Below the pieces are notes generated by a model. That model made no database searches. It had not been told where the DNA came from and was given only the letters and a program-made list of their open reading frames with translations. The position numbers and the translations under genes are program-made. From positions 445,993 to 509,992 of the forward strand of contig MU001676.1 in assembly GCA_010093515.1 (NCBI GenBank): DNA of 64,000 nt. Direction: 5' to 3'. This DNA comes from Lineolata rhizophorae (lineage: Eukaryota > Ascomycota > Dothideomycetes > Lineolatales > Lineolataceae). Numbering within the stretch: the stretch's first letter is position 1; every line of letters begins with the position of its first letter. Below, piece by piece: positions 1 through 11,387 of this stretch.

Positions 1-1972
1 GACGCGTCCCTGAGACACTCGATGGGTTGAGACACTCGGTGGGTGATTACGTTATGACAAATCTTTCATTTGGGGAGTCATAGGGTCATGCCAAGGCTCT
101 TCCATTCGCACGTAAGATGGAATGGCCAGCGTGGGCGAGGTAATGAACTTCAACTAACCGCAGACCAACACTATCGTCAACGAAACCGACATGTCCAATA
201 ATTTGCTTTTCTGCTTTTTGTGCACAGCAGCTGCACAGTACATCATAACAGATTCGCATCATCCTTCCACCAAAAGAAAGTACTTGTTATATACATAATG
301 TCACCTATTTTACTCCAACATTGCATACAATATGATCCCATTTTGGTCCCTCATGCCGCGCTCTAGCTCAATTTGTTCCTCCGCTCCCAACTCACATCGC
401 CCACACCTCTGTTCCGACGCTTTCCAGTGGTCTCTAACTCCTCATTGCGACTTATCCAGCCTCTCTTGCAGCACAACTTCGTGAACCGGCTCCATACTTC
501 GCCTACAGTGGCTTTGGCACCACCATTACGTTTATGACGTACTTTTCAAGACGGCTCCACATTCCTTTTTACGCTGAGTTGCTGCGTAAGCACGGCGCAA
601 GCTGAGGTGCGGATCCTTTGCAGATATCCTTTTGGACAACCAGAGGTCAGTTGCTGTCGAATTTGGACACGGTCTTAAAGCATGCTGACGGGCCAGGAGG
701 AGTTGAAGCTAGGAAGCGATGATGGAAGGAAGGACTCTAACGTGATGTGTGGTCAATCGAATGGTAGGCCTTTAACCGACGAGATTCTGGGCAAAGGCAT
801 GATGGGCGCAACGGTGCTAGCATCACCCAGTTCCATTTCTGAATTTAGCTCGTGAGGGTTTTTTATTCCCATGAGCGACTACTCATGTTTCTGGAAGTCT
901 AACATTGTGAAACTATTTGGTGTTGACCTCAATCCGAAGTTTTCGACCTATGGATGGCTTTCGGCGTGTTCGCCCACTCTCTCCACCCAAAATTGGGCTA
1001 TCTTCCACCGTGCTTTCAAGCTTGTCCTCAAGTAAACATACAAGCCGCTTACTCTCTATTTCAGATCAAATATCGCTTCATATTTACCAAGACATCGCTC
1101 TACAATAGCTCTACTTTTGAGGTCAATCTAAATCCATTGCCAAGTAGACACAACATTCCTAACAATTTTCTCTGATTCTAGTTAAAACTGTCTCAATCTA
1201 AATCAATTTCGTGAGTGCATGCCATATAACTCATGTTGTTCTTCATCAAAATCTCGGAAGTGGGAGACGGGTTCTAATTAGTTAGGATGTGTTCTGTTTT
1301 TGGAGTTGCGGGCAATGCTATGAGTTTGGATAGAACCAATGGCAAATCTATTCATTTATGTTAATACTCTCTCAAAAAAGAATTTTCCTCTGCATTTGAC
1401 ATGTTATGCCAATGCCACCTTACTACGTCATCTTTGCCAAGTATAACAACTTGGATGCATGATTTTTGCTTAACAGGTTACTGTGATAACCTCAACTAAT
1501 AGAAACGGCTATGCTGAGGCTTGGCTTCCCCTGTGCAAGTTACTATTAACCACCACCTAGCGGTTGAGTCACTTGGAAGTGAGGCGCAAATCGCAAGCAG
1601 GACTTATGGACAAATCGCCTTCTTTTAGCACTGTGTTCATAGCCTGCTTGTGGTTAAATTTAGCATGCTAGAACAATGCACTGGTGAAATACAACGGCAG
1701 TAGTCATCATTACTTTGTTCACCAAGGCAAGTTGCCTCCTATGACTTAGTACCACGCCTTACCATTTCCAACATTTGCCTCGGTAGGACTATAAATATCT
1801 CTCAAAACCTTTTCATTGCACTCGCTTTCCTCCACCAGTTTTCTTCAGCTCCTCGACCATATACACGCACAACTACCTACAGCCGACTTTGCATCCTAGC
1901 GAGCTCTGTGAGCATAATACCCTCGAGCCTTTAAAATACTATAGGATAACCGACCGAATAATCCTAGCCACC
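1..1972. other. AT-rich intergenic region, no gene seen
   Basis: I see no credible coding region here. The only open frames are short (under 75 codons) and show no recognisable family. The base composition is clearly more AT-rich than the gene block after 7.7 kb. The right end contains the promoter and leader of the gene starting at 1973. It may be old decayed sequence, but I cannot identify what it was. Confidence 0.6.
1790..1797 (+). promoter_or_regulatory. TATA box of the gene at 1973
   Basis: The motif TATAAATA lies about 175 nt before the chosen ATG at 1973 and is followed by a pyrimidine-rich leader, as in fungal core promoters. Assignment rests on motif and position only. Confidence 0.45.
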
Positions 1973-3325
1973 ATGTCTACCGTGTTGCCAAACGTTGTCG
2001 ATCTCTACTTGGCACAATCTACCCTCGTTCTCCCCCATAGTGGCAACGCTAGTATCTCTGGATCTGTCATCATTGCGTCTGCTCAAAGCACAGAGGTTGA
2101 ACATCCTCACAAACTGCAAGTATATGTTAGCCAGCGCACGGCTGTACGTGAGAATCCAGTTGAAGATGACTCAAGTAGAGCTTTGCTAATTTTACCATTC
2201 GACAAGAGTGCGTGGTCAGACTGCGAAGCAAAAATTGCGGAAGTGCAAAACCCTCTTGCTGAAAACCCCAGCGTGACAGGTTTGTTCGACAAGATCGACA
2301 ACGATAGTCCACAGGCGTTGAAATACGAGTTCGAGCTTCCTATCCCTATTCGGATGCTTCCAACAATGGATACCGAAGTCATAAAGATCTCATATCAGGT
2401 TACTCTGCTCGTAGCTTACAAGGACGCCTCTTTGCGTGCCGAAAAGCCATTGGAAGTATTCCATACTTCGTATGGAGCGCAAGGTCAATTTAGCGGGCCC
2501 CTTTGGTTCTCATCTCTCTCCAACGCCGACACTTTTTCCAACACCGGAACTCTTTCCGACATCGAAACTCTTTCCAACACCAAAACTCTTCCACAGTCGG
2601 GCCTACGTTTATTCTTGAGGATTCCAAACAGTATTCGACCTGAAGAGCCCAAATTTCACCTCTGTCTGTGGTTCGATGGCCGTAAAGGTAGTGACCCCAA
2701 TAAAGACAGACTCGTCATACCTTTTGAAGTAAACAAAGTTCGCTGGCAAATTATACAGAAGGTAAATGTTGAGTCTAGGGGCTTTCTCGATGGTACGGGC
2801 TCTGAGACGGACTCGGTTAACAAAGCCACTTATGAGCGCGTTCTCGTTAGTGCTGTTGTGGGCTTCAAGAGTGTCTCCGTACGGGAGAGTTCTTTGCGAC
2901 GCTATGTTGGCTTTTACGTGCTTCTTCCGAAAGATTCAAAGGCAACGTGCTCTCTCCCTAGGTCGGTCATCGATCGTAGCACGGACGCTCCACACGGCAG
3001 TTACAGCATTATCCCGCCTAGTTCATCAGCCACTGAACCGCCAAAGGACTTTCTAGCAGTGTCTGTCGAGCATGAGCTTGAGATTGAGTTGCTCACCGAG
3101 TCGCAGTCGACCGAGGAGAGCTCCAATTCGGAGACCGGTACCAATACTCAGCACTGGATTCAGGGACGCCACAAACTCCATGTAGGAATTCGAACGCCAG
3201 AGGATATTTCTAAGGATGGGTGTTCTTCTCTTTGCGAAGATATTTGTTCCCTGGAATTGGACAACGCTACCTCGTCGGACCCACCAAAGTCCCCAAGTGA
3301 GTGCTTCGATGTCTTGTTCGTGTGA
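1973..3325 (+). CDS. Hypothetical protein, possibly arrestin-like fold
   Basis: An intronless open frame of 450 codons. The start is placed at the ATG at 1973 because it sits in a strong GCCACC context; the frame is open further upstream but with no earlier ATG. I do not recognise the protein with certainty. Segments such as KLQVYVSQRTAV near the N-terminus, paired hydrophobic strands around residues 130-155, and VSVEHELEIELL then HKLHVGI near the C-terminus have the alternating pattern of arrestin-domain proteins, so an arrestin-like beta-sandwich is a tentative guess. Around residues 187-207 there are about four imperfect 6-residue repeats (TLSNTK-type). No signal peptide or membrane segment is visible. 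Codon use is far less GC-biased than in the genes after 7.7 kb, in keeping with its AT-rich surroundings, which suggests an accessory or lineage-specific gene. Confidence 0.65.
   Translation: MSTVLPNVVDLYLAQSTLVLPHSGNASISGSVIIASAQSTEVEHPHKLQVYVSQRTAVRENPVEDDSSRALLILPFDKSAWSDCEAKIAEVQNPLAENPSVTGLFDKIDNDSPQALKYEFELPIPIRMLPTMDTEVIKISYQVTLLVAYKDASLRAEKPLEVFHTSYGAQGQFSGPLWFSSLSNADTFSNTGTLSDIETLSNTKTLPQSGLRLFLRIPNSIRPEEPKFHLCLWFDGRKGSDPNKDRLVIPFEVNKVRWQIIQKVNVESRGFLDGTGSETDSVNKATYERVLVSAVVGFKSVSVRESSLRRYVGFYVLLPKDSKATCSLPRSVIDRSTDAPHGSYSIIPPSSSATEPPKDFLAVSVEHELEIELLTESQSTEESSNSETGTNTQHWIQGRHKLHVGIRTPEDISKDGCSSLCEDICSLELDNATSSDPPKSPSECFDVLFV
2529..2594 (+). repeat. In-frame 18-nt tandem repeat
   Basis: Three to four imperfect copies of an 18-nt unit (core ACTCTTTCCAACACC) lie in frame in the gene at 1973 and encode 6-residue repeats of the type T-L-S-N-T-x. 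The copies differ by a few bases, so the array is not freshly expanded. Confidence 0.7.
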
Positions 3326-5014
3326 ATAAGTAGCTAACAACGAAGATAGTCGGAGATGCCGTGCACTCCAAGGAGGAGAATGAGTAATAGCACTTAGATT
3401 GTCCAAGATGCACGCCTTCTTAAGCCTTTAGGGATTTCTAACACGGGGCCCTATGAATGTCTTTTGCAGCTATAGATTTTATAAGACAAGGGCTCGTATC
3501 TTCATCACGGGCCTCCAATGGTCTGTAGCTCATTCTTCAATTTTATTTTACTTTACTAAAGTCGTGGAATGGAAAGGGTAGCCATGTGATTTGCACGTGA
3601 CTTACATGCGCTTCCTTGTCTCTAGGTAGCACAAGTGAAAAGGCGCTTGTTTTGATGTGGCTTTGTATTGTGTATTCTTGACGACCTAACGCATTCTTGG
3701 TCTCAACGAAGGGAGATCCAAATATGACATTGTAGGTAGTCGGGAATATAGCACAAACACCACTTTATTTCCAATTCCCGTTTCACTGAACTCACTTTAT
3801 GTCCGGCATTAATTGGAGCTTGAAAACTACCGATATCATCCATGTTATTCGCCAGTGAATCTTCAGGCCCCCCAAAAACCTGGCCAATACTAAAGCCGCA
3901 CCACTTCAAAAGCTAGGAACAACAACCCCGCCTACCCTCTTAGTCTCAAGTTCTGTATGTAACTAGCATTCATTATGCACATCGCTTATCAACGGCGCAT
4001 AATCTACTGTTACTGCGAGTCCAATGCCTGCATCCACGTGTCTAGCTCTTGTCTTTGTGGTACAACCACGGCTCTGCGAGCGACGTCCTATCTGAGTTCT
4101 TTATTTTTCGCTATGATCACCGCGATGAGCACGAGACACATTTGAGCAGAGATAAATTCCAAATCTTTAGCGCCGAGGCTACACGAGCACGTTTAATGAC
4201 GTAGTCCGAACTAAAGCCCACTGAGTACGAATATTCGTCTTTCAGGGGTAGAAACTTAGGAAGGCCTAACCACCCTTGGAACCTATCGTTGGCGAGGACT
4301 GACATTCCCCGGGCCCTGCCTTGTGGCAAGCTATTTACCGCTGATAGGCTACTATAATCACCAGAATTATTCACATCTCCAGCTGCAGGAAAATGATTTA
4401 AATAGACCGAACGACGTCGTGTGTTCTAGAACACCTTGTTCAAGATTTGCTTGGCTAAGCAGACTTATTTGTATGGAAGCATATGCGCATTCTAGATCGA
4501 GCTACCTTTCAGTTGGTGGTCGAACGACACTGTTTTGAATTGCAGCGCTAACGCTGCGATAATGTTTGGGGAATTGGCAAGAAACACGTACCGGGATGGG
4601 GCTCTGTTACCATTCGGCTCTGAATCTACACTTGGCTGATAAAATGTGACTTTGTGCCTCGCTGATGGGTCTTTTGCGGGGAGCCCCGCCTGATGCGGCC
4701 TTGCATCACCCAGATCCACATTTGTGGCTCTATACCTAACCGCAAAAAGCCACAAAGACGTGAAATTACAGTGATTGCAAACCTAGAAAAGGCCACCCAT
4801 TGCAACCTGTTTTGTGCCACGGACACTAATATAAGTGCGTAAGCGGGTGGAGATGCGGACACGAAGCTCTCAAGCTCGGAGCTCTAGAACACCGAGCTCT
4901 TCAAATGGATCGAGCTCGCAGCTGCTTCATTCACCGTATATAAGAGAATGAATGGCAAAATGGGGCAAACTAGTCTAAGGGCACCAGGAACTTGAAAGCC
5001 GGTCCGCAGTCATC
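3326..5014. other. AT-rich intergenic region, no gene seen
   Basis: About 1.7 kb without a supportable gene. Open frames are all under 90 codons and have no family features. The last 80 bases hold the TATA box and leader of the gene at 5015. Confidence 0.6.
4937..4944 (+). promoter_or_regulatory. TATA box of the secreted YVTN protein gene
   Basis: The motif TATATAAG lies 78 nt before the ATG at 5015. This spacing fits a canonical TATA-driven, probably inducible, fungal promoter. Confidence 0.55.
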
Positions 5015-6445
5015 ATGGTTCTTCTCAACCCTCTTCCCGTCCTTCTGTGGGTTCAATGGCTCTTCCTCGTCCCTCAGGTGGCGTCCGCCCAAAGACAAGC
5101 CCCAGCACCAGCCGGCCTGGGAGAACCAATTTCAGACCGCGACCGCGTCTACACAGGTGACCAGTCTTCCAATACCATCACTGTGGTCAAGCCGAGCACG
5201 AACGAGGTCCTCGGCACCATTGCGCTCGGGGACTCGCGCCTGTCGGGCGTGATCGGCCCGCAGTATATCAAGGCAGTCAACGCACATGGCATGGGGTACT
5301 CGCGCGACGGCAAGCACATTGTCGTGTTGAGCGTGACGACCAACACGGTGACTGTAGTCCGCTGCGCCGACAATAGCATTGTCTCCCAGACGTTTGTGGA
5401 TCGGAACGCGCACGAAGCGTTCTTCGCGGCTGACAACAGAACAATATGGGTGGGCACGAGGGGAGTGGATCGCATTACCCTCGTGGATGGTATTGATGGA
5501 GGTGTCGTCGGGCATATTCCCACATACGGCGGGCCAAGTAAGGTCCTGTTTAGTCCGGACGGGAGCACCGCTTACGCAAACCACATTCGTTCGCCATCAC
5601 TTTCCGTTATTGATGTTGAATCTCAAACCATCGTCCACAATATCACCGGACTTGCCGACACTTTCTCATCCGATATGATGCTATCTGCGGATGGACGGCG
5701 TCTTTGGGTGGCGCACAAAATGGCCGGTACAGTCACCGTAATCAACACAGACGATTACAGTATCGTCGGAGTTCTGGAAACCGGAGCCGAGACAAACCAT
5801 CCCAACTTTGTTGAAGTCAATGGCACAACTTACGGCTATGTCACTGTCGCGGCGACCAACGAAACCAAGGTCTACACGCAACCTGATCCGGCAAGCCCGC
5901 CTGATTTCCTAACGTCCATTCGCGCAACTGGTATCGAGCCACACGGCCTCTGGCCTTCCGCCGATAATACTCGCATGTACATTGTCAACGAACACACGGA
6001 CACGGTTGACGTCGTGGACACGGCCTCGCTCTCCGTGGTCGATACCCTTGATGTCGGGCAGGAAGGCCAAGCCATCGTGTACGTTTCCAACGCAGTACCC
6101 GAAGGCGACGGGCTCCTGAACTTGGGAACGCAAGGCCTGCGCGGCAGGGCGAAGAACAAGCTTCTTTCGGTAGAAGGGGGTAAGGAGGACGCGGCAGCAT
6201 TGATCACTGTCCGGGATCAGAATGGGCTGGACATGTTTCAGATCATCGGCCGGAAGCTGCTGCTGAACACCACGTACGTTGCCGCGGCAGAGTGTACGAG
6301 CTGCGGAGGGGTGGAGGTGCCCTTACTCGAGTTCAACGCAACGATGCCGACAATGGACGGGTGCGGGACGGCGCCGCAAGTTCTAGCCTTTTTCAAGTTT
6401 GAGGATGTGTATGATTTCGACTCTCTTCGAGTGTACGAGAAGTGA
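5015..6445 (+). CDS. Secreted YVTN beta-propeller repeat protein
   Basis: An intronless 476-aa protein. It opens with a clear signal peptide: a hydrophobic stretch over residues 2-22 and a likely cleavage after VASA, near residue 25. The mature part is built of repeated propeller-blade units of the YVTN/surface-layer type: SNTITVVKPSTNEVLGTI, TNTVTVVRCADNSIV, SPSLSVIDVESQTIV, AGTVTVINTDDYSIVGVL and TDTVDVVDTASLSVVDTL. The spacing of about 40-45 residues fits a six- or seven-bladed propeller. The last 100 residues are not blade-like and contain CTSC and a further Cys, possibly a disulphide-bonded tail. Several N-x-S/T sites are present. Relatives include secreted lactonase-like and surface-layer-like proteins, but I see nothing that fixes a catalytic role. 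It lies alone in an AT-rich stretch. Confidence 0.85.
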   Translation: MVLLNPLPVLLWVQWLFLVPQVASAQRQAPAPAGLGEPISDRDRVYTGDQSSNTITVVKPSTNEVLGTIALGDSRLSGVIGPQYIKAVNAHGMGYSRDGKHIVVLSVTTNTVTVVRCADNSIVSQTFVDRNAHEAFFAADNRTIWVGTRGVDRITLVDGIDGGVVGHIPTYGGPSKVLFSPDGSTAYANHIRSPSLSVIDVESQTIVHNITGLADTFSSDMMLSADGRRLWVAHKMAGTVTVINTDDYSIVGVLETGAETNHPNFVEVNGTTYGYVTVAATNETKVYTQPDPASPPDFLTSIRATGIEPHGLWPSADNTRMYIVNEHTDTVDVVDTASLSVVDTLDVGQEGQAIVYVSNAVPEGDGLLNLGTQGLRGRAKNKLLSVEGGKEDAAALITVRDQNGLDMFQIIGRKLLLNTTYVAAAECTSCGGVEVPLLEFNATMPTMDGCGTAPQVLAFFKFEDVYDFDSLRVYEK

Positions 6446-7698
6446 TCGAGGCAAAGGTTTTATATGCCCTCTTTGTGAGTTAAATGTAAGAAGAGAATAC
6501 AGACAAGATTTCAAGCATCTTGCAGTCAGTGGTCAAACTGCAAAGAATAAAGTGAGATGTGTCTCGGAGATCAACTGAACAACATAACAAGTGTCTACTC
6601 GGTGCATGTCAAATAAACTACTGAGTTCTACGTTAGCATATACATCGATATTTTATGCTGGCAGCTGATTCTACGTCAGGGATGTTGAAGCTGATGTATC
6701 ATAACTCCTGATTCATTCAAAACATATGCTTCCATTCCTTACGTGTTTTTGCCTGAAGATTTTATTGCCGATACTTTAGGCACAGCAAACCTTGACAAAT
6801 AGTGGAAAGGCTAGGAAACCCCGATGTCAAAGGGCCTGAATTATTCGGTGTCTATCAGCAATGTGAATGGTCTTTCGGGCCTAGCGCTAACTGAATCAAG
6901 TACTCATGAACAACTGTGAAGGAGGACTAACCCGTACTACGGAGCACAAATGCACGCTTCAAAACCTTGGTGGTATATTCTGGGTCGGTTGCACGTGTGC
7001 CACTTGGCCGATTCCTACCCAATCACCGCGTGGTATGAGGCTTCGATTCCTGGATACGAAATCTTCGGGATCGAATGGGACAATGTGAACAACTCTAAAA
7101 GTTTGTGGGCTGCTAGATAAAATAATTGTTCTGAAATAGCACGTGCTTATATGGCGCATCCGCCACGCTACCGCAGCGCACGCAAATGGACGGCTCCGTC
7201 TGATGATGCGACATTGTCGCGGTGTTGGTTATGGAGACAAATCTCGGAAGCCATCGTCATTTGGAAGCTCAAAGAGGGTGGAACTGGATGACCAGCGAAC
7301 GGGCTACAATATTCTCAAGACTGATGCTGCGGGATAGCTGTAGCACCTTGGGTAGTGACGAGCAAAAGCGCGGAAATTGACGCCTTTCATAGTGGAATGA
7401 GGAATCCCGGATGTCGTTGGATTTTGGATCACGGAGCAAATACTATGCATCGAAAAAAAAAAAGAAAAGCAGGAGTTTCCAAAAGACACAAGCTTTGCGT
7501 CCTTGGAGTGGCGCATATAACGTATAGCTGCAGACTGGACATAATTGCAACCGAAACATTGAACAATTCTTTTCGCTTTCCGTTTCATAAGTATCCTATG
7601 ATCAAACTATACTCACGCCATAGTCTACCGCTTCCCACCCACGCAGTCTAGCTTTTCGTCTTCGCCCACCACTTCCATTCCAAACCAGATCCGCCCTC
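6446..7698. other. AT-rich intergenic region, no gene seen
   Basis: This 1.25 kb separates two convergent genes. I see no credible gene, only short frames. GC content rises sharply at about 7.7 kb where the CCA/Tti2 gene ends, marking the edge of the accessory stretch. Confidence 0.6.
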
Positions 7699-10600
7699 TC
7701 AACCCTCAGCAACATCGACCAACTCCTTCAACCCGGGATCCGCCTCGACCAGCCTCCGCATCTCCTCCTCCCACACAGCCTTCGCATCCGCCCCCTCGCT
7801 CGCCCCCACCAGCCCCAACATAGCCACCACGCGCCTCAACCCCACCCTGACCGCGTCCCTCGCGCCGCCCTCCTCCCTCACCTCGCCCAGCCTCCCCCAC
7901 GCCCTCACCACCCCGCCCAAGACGTCCGCCCTCCACCCCCACACCCTCACCCACGCGTTCGCCACGACCCGCTCGAGCGCCGCCACCGCCGCCGCCACCG
8001 CCTCCGGCCCCGCCACCGGCAGCACCGGCTCGCCCAGCACCCCGCCCACCAGCGGCACCACGGCCGGCAGGTGCTTGACGGCGCGCGCGCCGAGCCCGTC
8101 GAGCAAGGGCCCCAGCTGCGCCAGCAGCGCCGCCGCCACGCCCGGGTACTCGGTCCCGACGTGGGCGAAGCCGGCGAGGACGCCCTGGCGGAGCACGGCG
8201 TCGAGGGCGGCGGCCCGGGCGTCGCGCTGGGCGGCGTCGGTGGCGGCGGCGGCGGGGTGCTGCGCATCGATGAGGGCGCGCAGGGCCGGGAATGCGGCCG
8301 ATAGCAGCCGGACGGAGTCGGGCTCGGGGGTTAGCGACGGGAGGTATGTGAGGCAGGGCATGAGGGCGTCGTGGAACACGGGCGCGAGGCCGGTCCGGGA
8401 GAGTAGGCCGGGCGGCGTGGCGGATAGGAGGGCCGATGCGAGAGTGCAGCCGAGGGTTTTGGAAGAGGTGTCGGCGTCGTCTATGAGGGTGAGGATGGGC
8501 GGGATGAGCTGGGACCAGTGGGCTTCGATAGCAGGGGGCCCGGCGGCCGCGAGCGCGGCGACGCTCCAGTGCAGCAGAGGGGCAGCGTAGGCTAGGGCAT
8601 TGGGTTCTTTCCAAGCTGGTTCCGAAAGCGAGTCGCTCAAGCGGGGAGGTAGCGGCTCGCGGACGGACTTATGACCGGCTGGGGTGACACCCTGCGGGGT
8701 CTGCGTAAAGAGAGGGCGGATGGTTAGGCGGAGGAAGTGGTCGGCGAGGAGGGTGGGAAGCTCACCCTTTGCGGCAGTGTGCGATTTGTATTTCTGTAGG
8801 TTCTGTGGCTGTTTCGGCTCCGATGAAAGGAATGTGGGCGGCGTGATGAGTTGGATCGCTTCCTTGGCATCAGTGGCATTTGGGTTTCGAAGCTGCCAGG
8901 CCATGACAACGTCTAGTGCGTCTTTCATCCAGGGGCCTGGTGGGGCGGAGAGCGCTTTAGAGAGCGCTTTGCCGTCGATCAGAGGCTTGAGCGCGTAGGC
9001 ATCGAGGATGTTGAGGGATGTCATATGGGAGAGGAACTTGGCGTAGATGGCGAGTATAGCTGTCAGCCATTCGGTTAGCCTCGTTTCTAAATTATCCCTA
9101 ACATAGATAAATGAGCAGAGTGTTACCTTGCTCCCTTTCGGGCTCACTAGCCACTTCATATAGGGCTGCAAACAGCGTCTGCAGCCTCCACGTCGCACCC
9201 CATTTTCGAACCTTCATCCCCAGCACGTGCCTTGCCCGCGGATCGTCATCCTCCCCTACACTATTCTTGAACTTGCCGCTAGGCTTTTCTAGCTGCTCCA
9301 CGCACTCGTGGACCGAAGTCGCAATGTCCTTGCGGTTCTGCACACAGGCAGTAACCAGCTCGCAGAGTTTGTTCGTCGCCTTTATGCCTTCGCGGAACGC
9401 ATCCGTCGCGTGTGGTGGCGGCGGCCTTTTGCCAAGCCTCTCGGGTTCGCGAGCAGGCGCATCGGCATAGGGGATCGCGGCTGTGATGTTCCAAGCGTTG
9501 TACGCGTCTTCCGAGTTGCGGACGAGAGTGGCGTGGAGGACGCTTGTGCTGTCGGAACTGTCCGCCGGAGCAGATAGGAGGTTGGCCAGGGTCTGATAAG
9601 CCGGTCTCCAAAGGGTGACCTCGGGAGTATACATGGGTTGTTTTGTAGGATCTATGAAGATGTCGCCGTAAAGACCAAGTTCGTCGATGAGACTCAGTCC
9701 TTTCCGGGGATCGGGCCCGTGAAGTGTCTTCTCAAGCTCCTTGCCAATTCTCTCTCGGCTGATCTTCAGCTTGAGCGCGCGCTTTATATCCTCATTGCGC
9801 ATGGCGTTTTGGGCTTCGGCATCGATATCATAGTCCAGCCGGCTGGCAAAGCGGATCAAGCGCAGCACACGAAGCGGGTCGTCTTTGAAGGTCTGATAGG
9901 GTTCCAGCGGCGTGCGGATGATTCTCTTCTGCATGTCCTCGTAGCCCCTGCCAGTGAAGTCCTCCACTATGCCCTCGTTGATGTTGTAGAACATTGCGTT
10001 CACCGTCGCATCTCTCCGCAGGGCGTCCTCCTCGGGTGTCCCGAACTCGATCTGCGGATTGCGGCTCTCGTCCGAATACGTCTCCTTTCGCAGGTTTACC
10101 AGGTCGACCTCCAGCCCCATCAGCTTCGTCGTCACCGTCTCGAGATGCTTGGACTTGTCCGGATTGGCCTCGATCTTGTGCAGCGAGCCGGCCACGGGCT
10201 TGCCGTCTTTGCCGACGGCCAGCATGTGCTTGGCGGCCTTGTCGGGCTGTTCGAGGTACTCCTTCAGCTTGAGTCCGAACTGGTATCCGGTCATTTTGTT
10301 GATGCCGATATCGATGTCCTGGCTATCCACGCCGAGCAGCTTGTCGCGCACCCAGCCGCCCGTGATGCGCAGCTCAAGCCTGGCCTTGGCGAGGTCGTCC
10401 GGCAGTGAGACTTGCGATCGAAAGTCGCGGGGCAGAGGGGTCTCGTCGACGTACTTGGCCACGTCTACCAGGAGGTTGCATATGCGTTGTTCCAGGTCTG
10501 TGAGGGCGATGTCCACCGGGACGGCGGCGTCCGTTGTGATTGCCGCCATCCTGGCGCCGGGACTACCTGGCGGCGATGCTAATGATGGCGCCGAGAGCAG

Positions 10601-10843
10601 TGGTGAGCCAACCCGTCGGCGCTTGGGGCTGCGATGGGCTTGAGGAGCGGAGCCGCGAGATCTCTGCTGCTGATTCATCCAGCAGGAGAACGGAGACGAG
10701 GCCGGCTTCTTGTGCGGCGACGGCTCAAAGGAGGCTGTTCCCGTGACTGCGGCTCGAAGAGCGAGAAGCGGCAGTCCTCGCCCGGCCCTGGTCTGCCAAG
10801 CACAGCGGCGGCGGACTGGGGCGCTGATGGGCGCAGCCGGCAT
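7699..10843 (-). CDS. CCA1: CCA-adding tRNA nucleotidyltransferase fused to a Tti2-like domain
   Basis: Two exons, 10843-9127 and 9086-7699, give 1034 aa. The first part is a class II CCA-adding enzyme, which adds CCA to tRNA 3' ends. Visible features are the nucleotidyltransferase signature ITGGWVRDKLLG with DIDIG (near residue 160), RRDATVNAMF, and DPLRVLRLIRFASRLDYD of the RNA-binding region; the enzyme's C-terminal domain ends near residue 650 at AWQLRNPNATDAKEAI. Without a stop or intron the frame continues into about 355 residues resembling Tti2, a Tel2-Tti1-Tti2 subunit that helps mature PIKK kinases (LLADHFLRLTIRPLFTQ, later EPNALAYAAPLLHWSVAAL). Three in-frame ATGs are possible: 10843 adds an Arg-rich, acid-free mitochondrial-type presequence, 10678 keeps a PKRRRV nuclear-type motif, and 10549 drops both. 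Yeast CCA1 is known to use several starts. The intron at 9087-9126 is only 40 nt, but the phase fits. Confidence 0.8.
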
Positions 10844-11387
10844 CCATACAGAAGCTGGACGCGAGGTGGGCGAGAAGTGGAAGAGGCCTACCAAACAGTC
10901 GCTCGGGGGGCGGAAACTGTCGTGCTCCGCGTGAGGCTCGAGTGTTTGACGGTGATGGAGCGCGGAGGGCTGCGGCGCGCTGCAAAGCTCCGCGCAGGGA
11001 CGAGCGGCGCCGCCAGCCAATCCCCGGGCCCCGGCCAAGCGAGCCGCTCGGCTTGACGATCCATCTCGCCAACGCCGCCGCCTTCGTGTCTTCCTCTCGC
11101 GCTCGCTCGCCCTCCGCGCCGTCGTTCCGCGCTCCCCGTGCCCTTTTCAGAATTCTAGACATCCCCAGCCCCGGAGCCCCTCCCCCAATGGCTTCGCCTG
11201 CGTAGGCTGCGCGATCCCGCGGCGAATCATCTCATGTCTCGGCCTCGTCTTCCGCGCCGCGACCCCGACCTCACGAACCCGGCCCGCAACCGCCCGGCGC
11301 GAGGCGTACAGCGCCGCCCTCACCCCCGCTCGCAGCCTCGTCGTCGCCACGCGGGCCCCGCCGTCGGCGCCGCCGGATGATGCCATC
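10844..11387. promoter_or_regulatory. GC-rich divergent promoter region, CCA/Tti2 and trs85
   Basis: This 544-bp very GC-rich stretch lies between two divergent housekeeping genes and must hold both promoters. I see no TATA box. Antisense and sense open frames run through it, but these are a by-product of the high GC content. Confidence 0.5.

Noticed and set aside
9098-9126. Alternative 29-nt intron in the CCA/Tti2 gene using the nearer acceptor
   Set aside because: Too short for splicing, and the resulting frame hits a stop within four codons.
9638-10408. A 256-codon plus-strand frame opposite the CCA enzyme
   Set aside because: The minus strand carries the recognisable nucleotidyltransferase motifs; the plus frame is a composition shadow.
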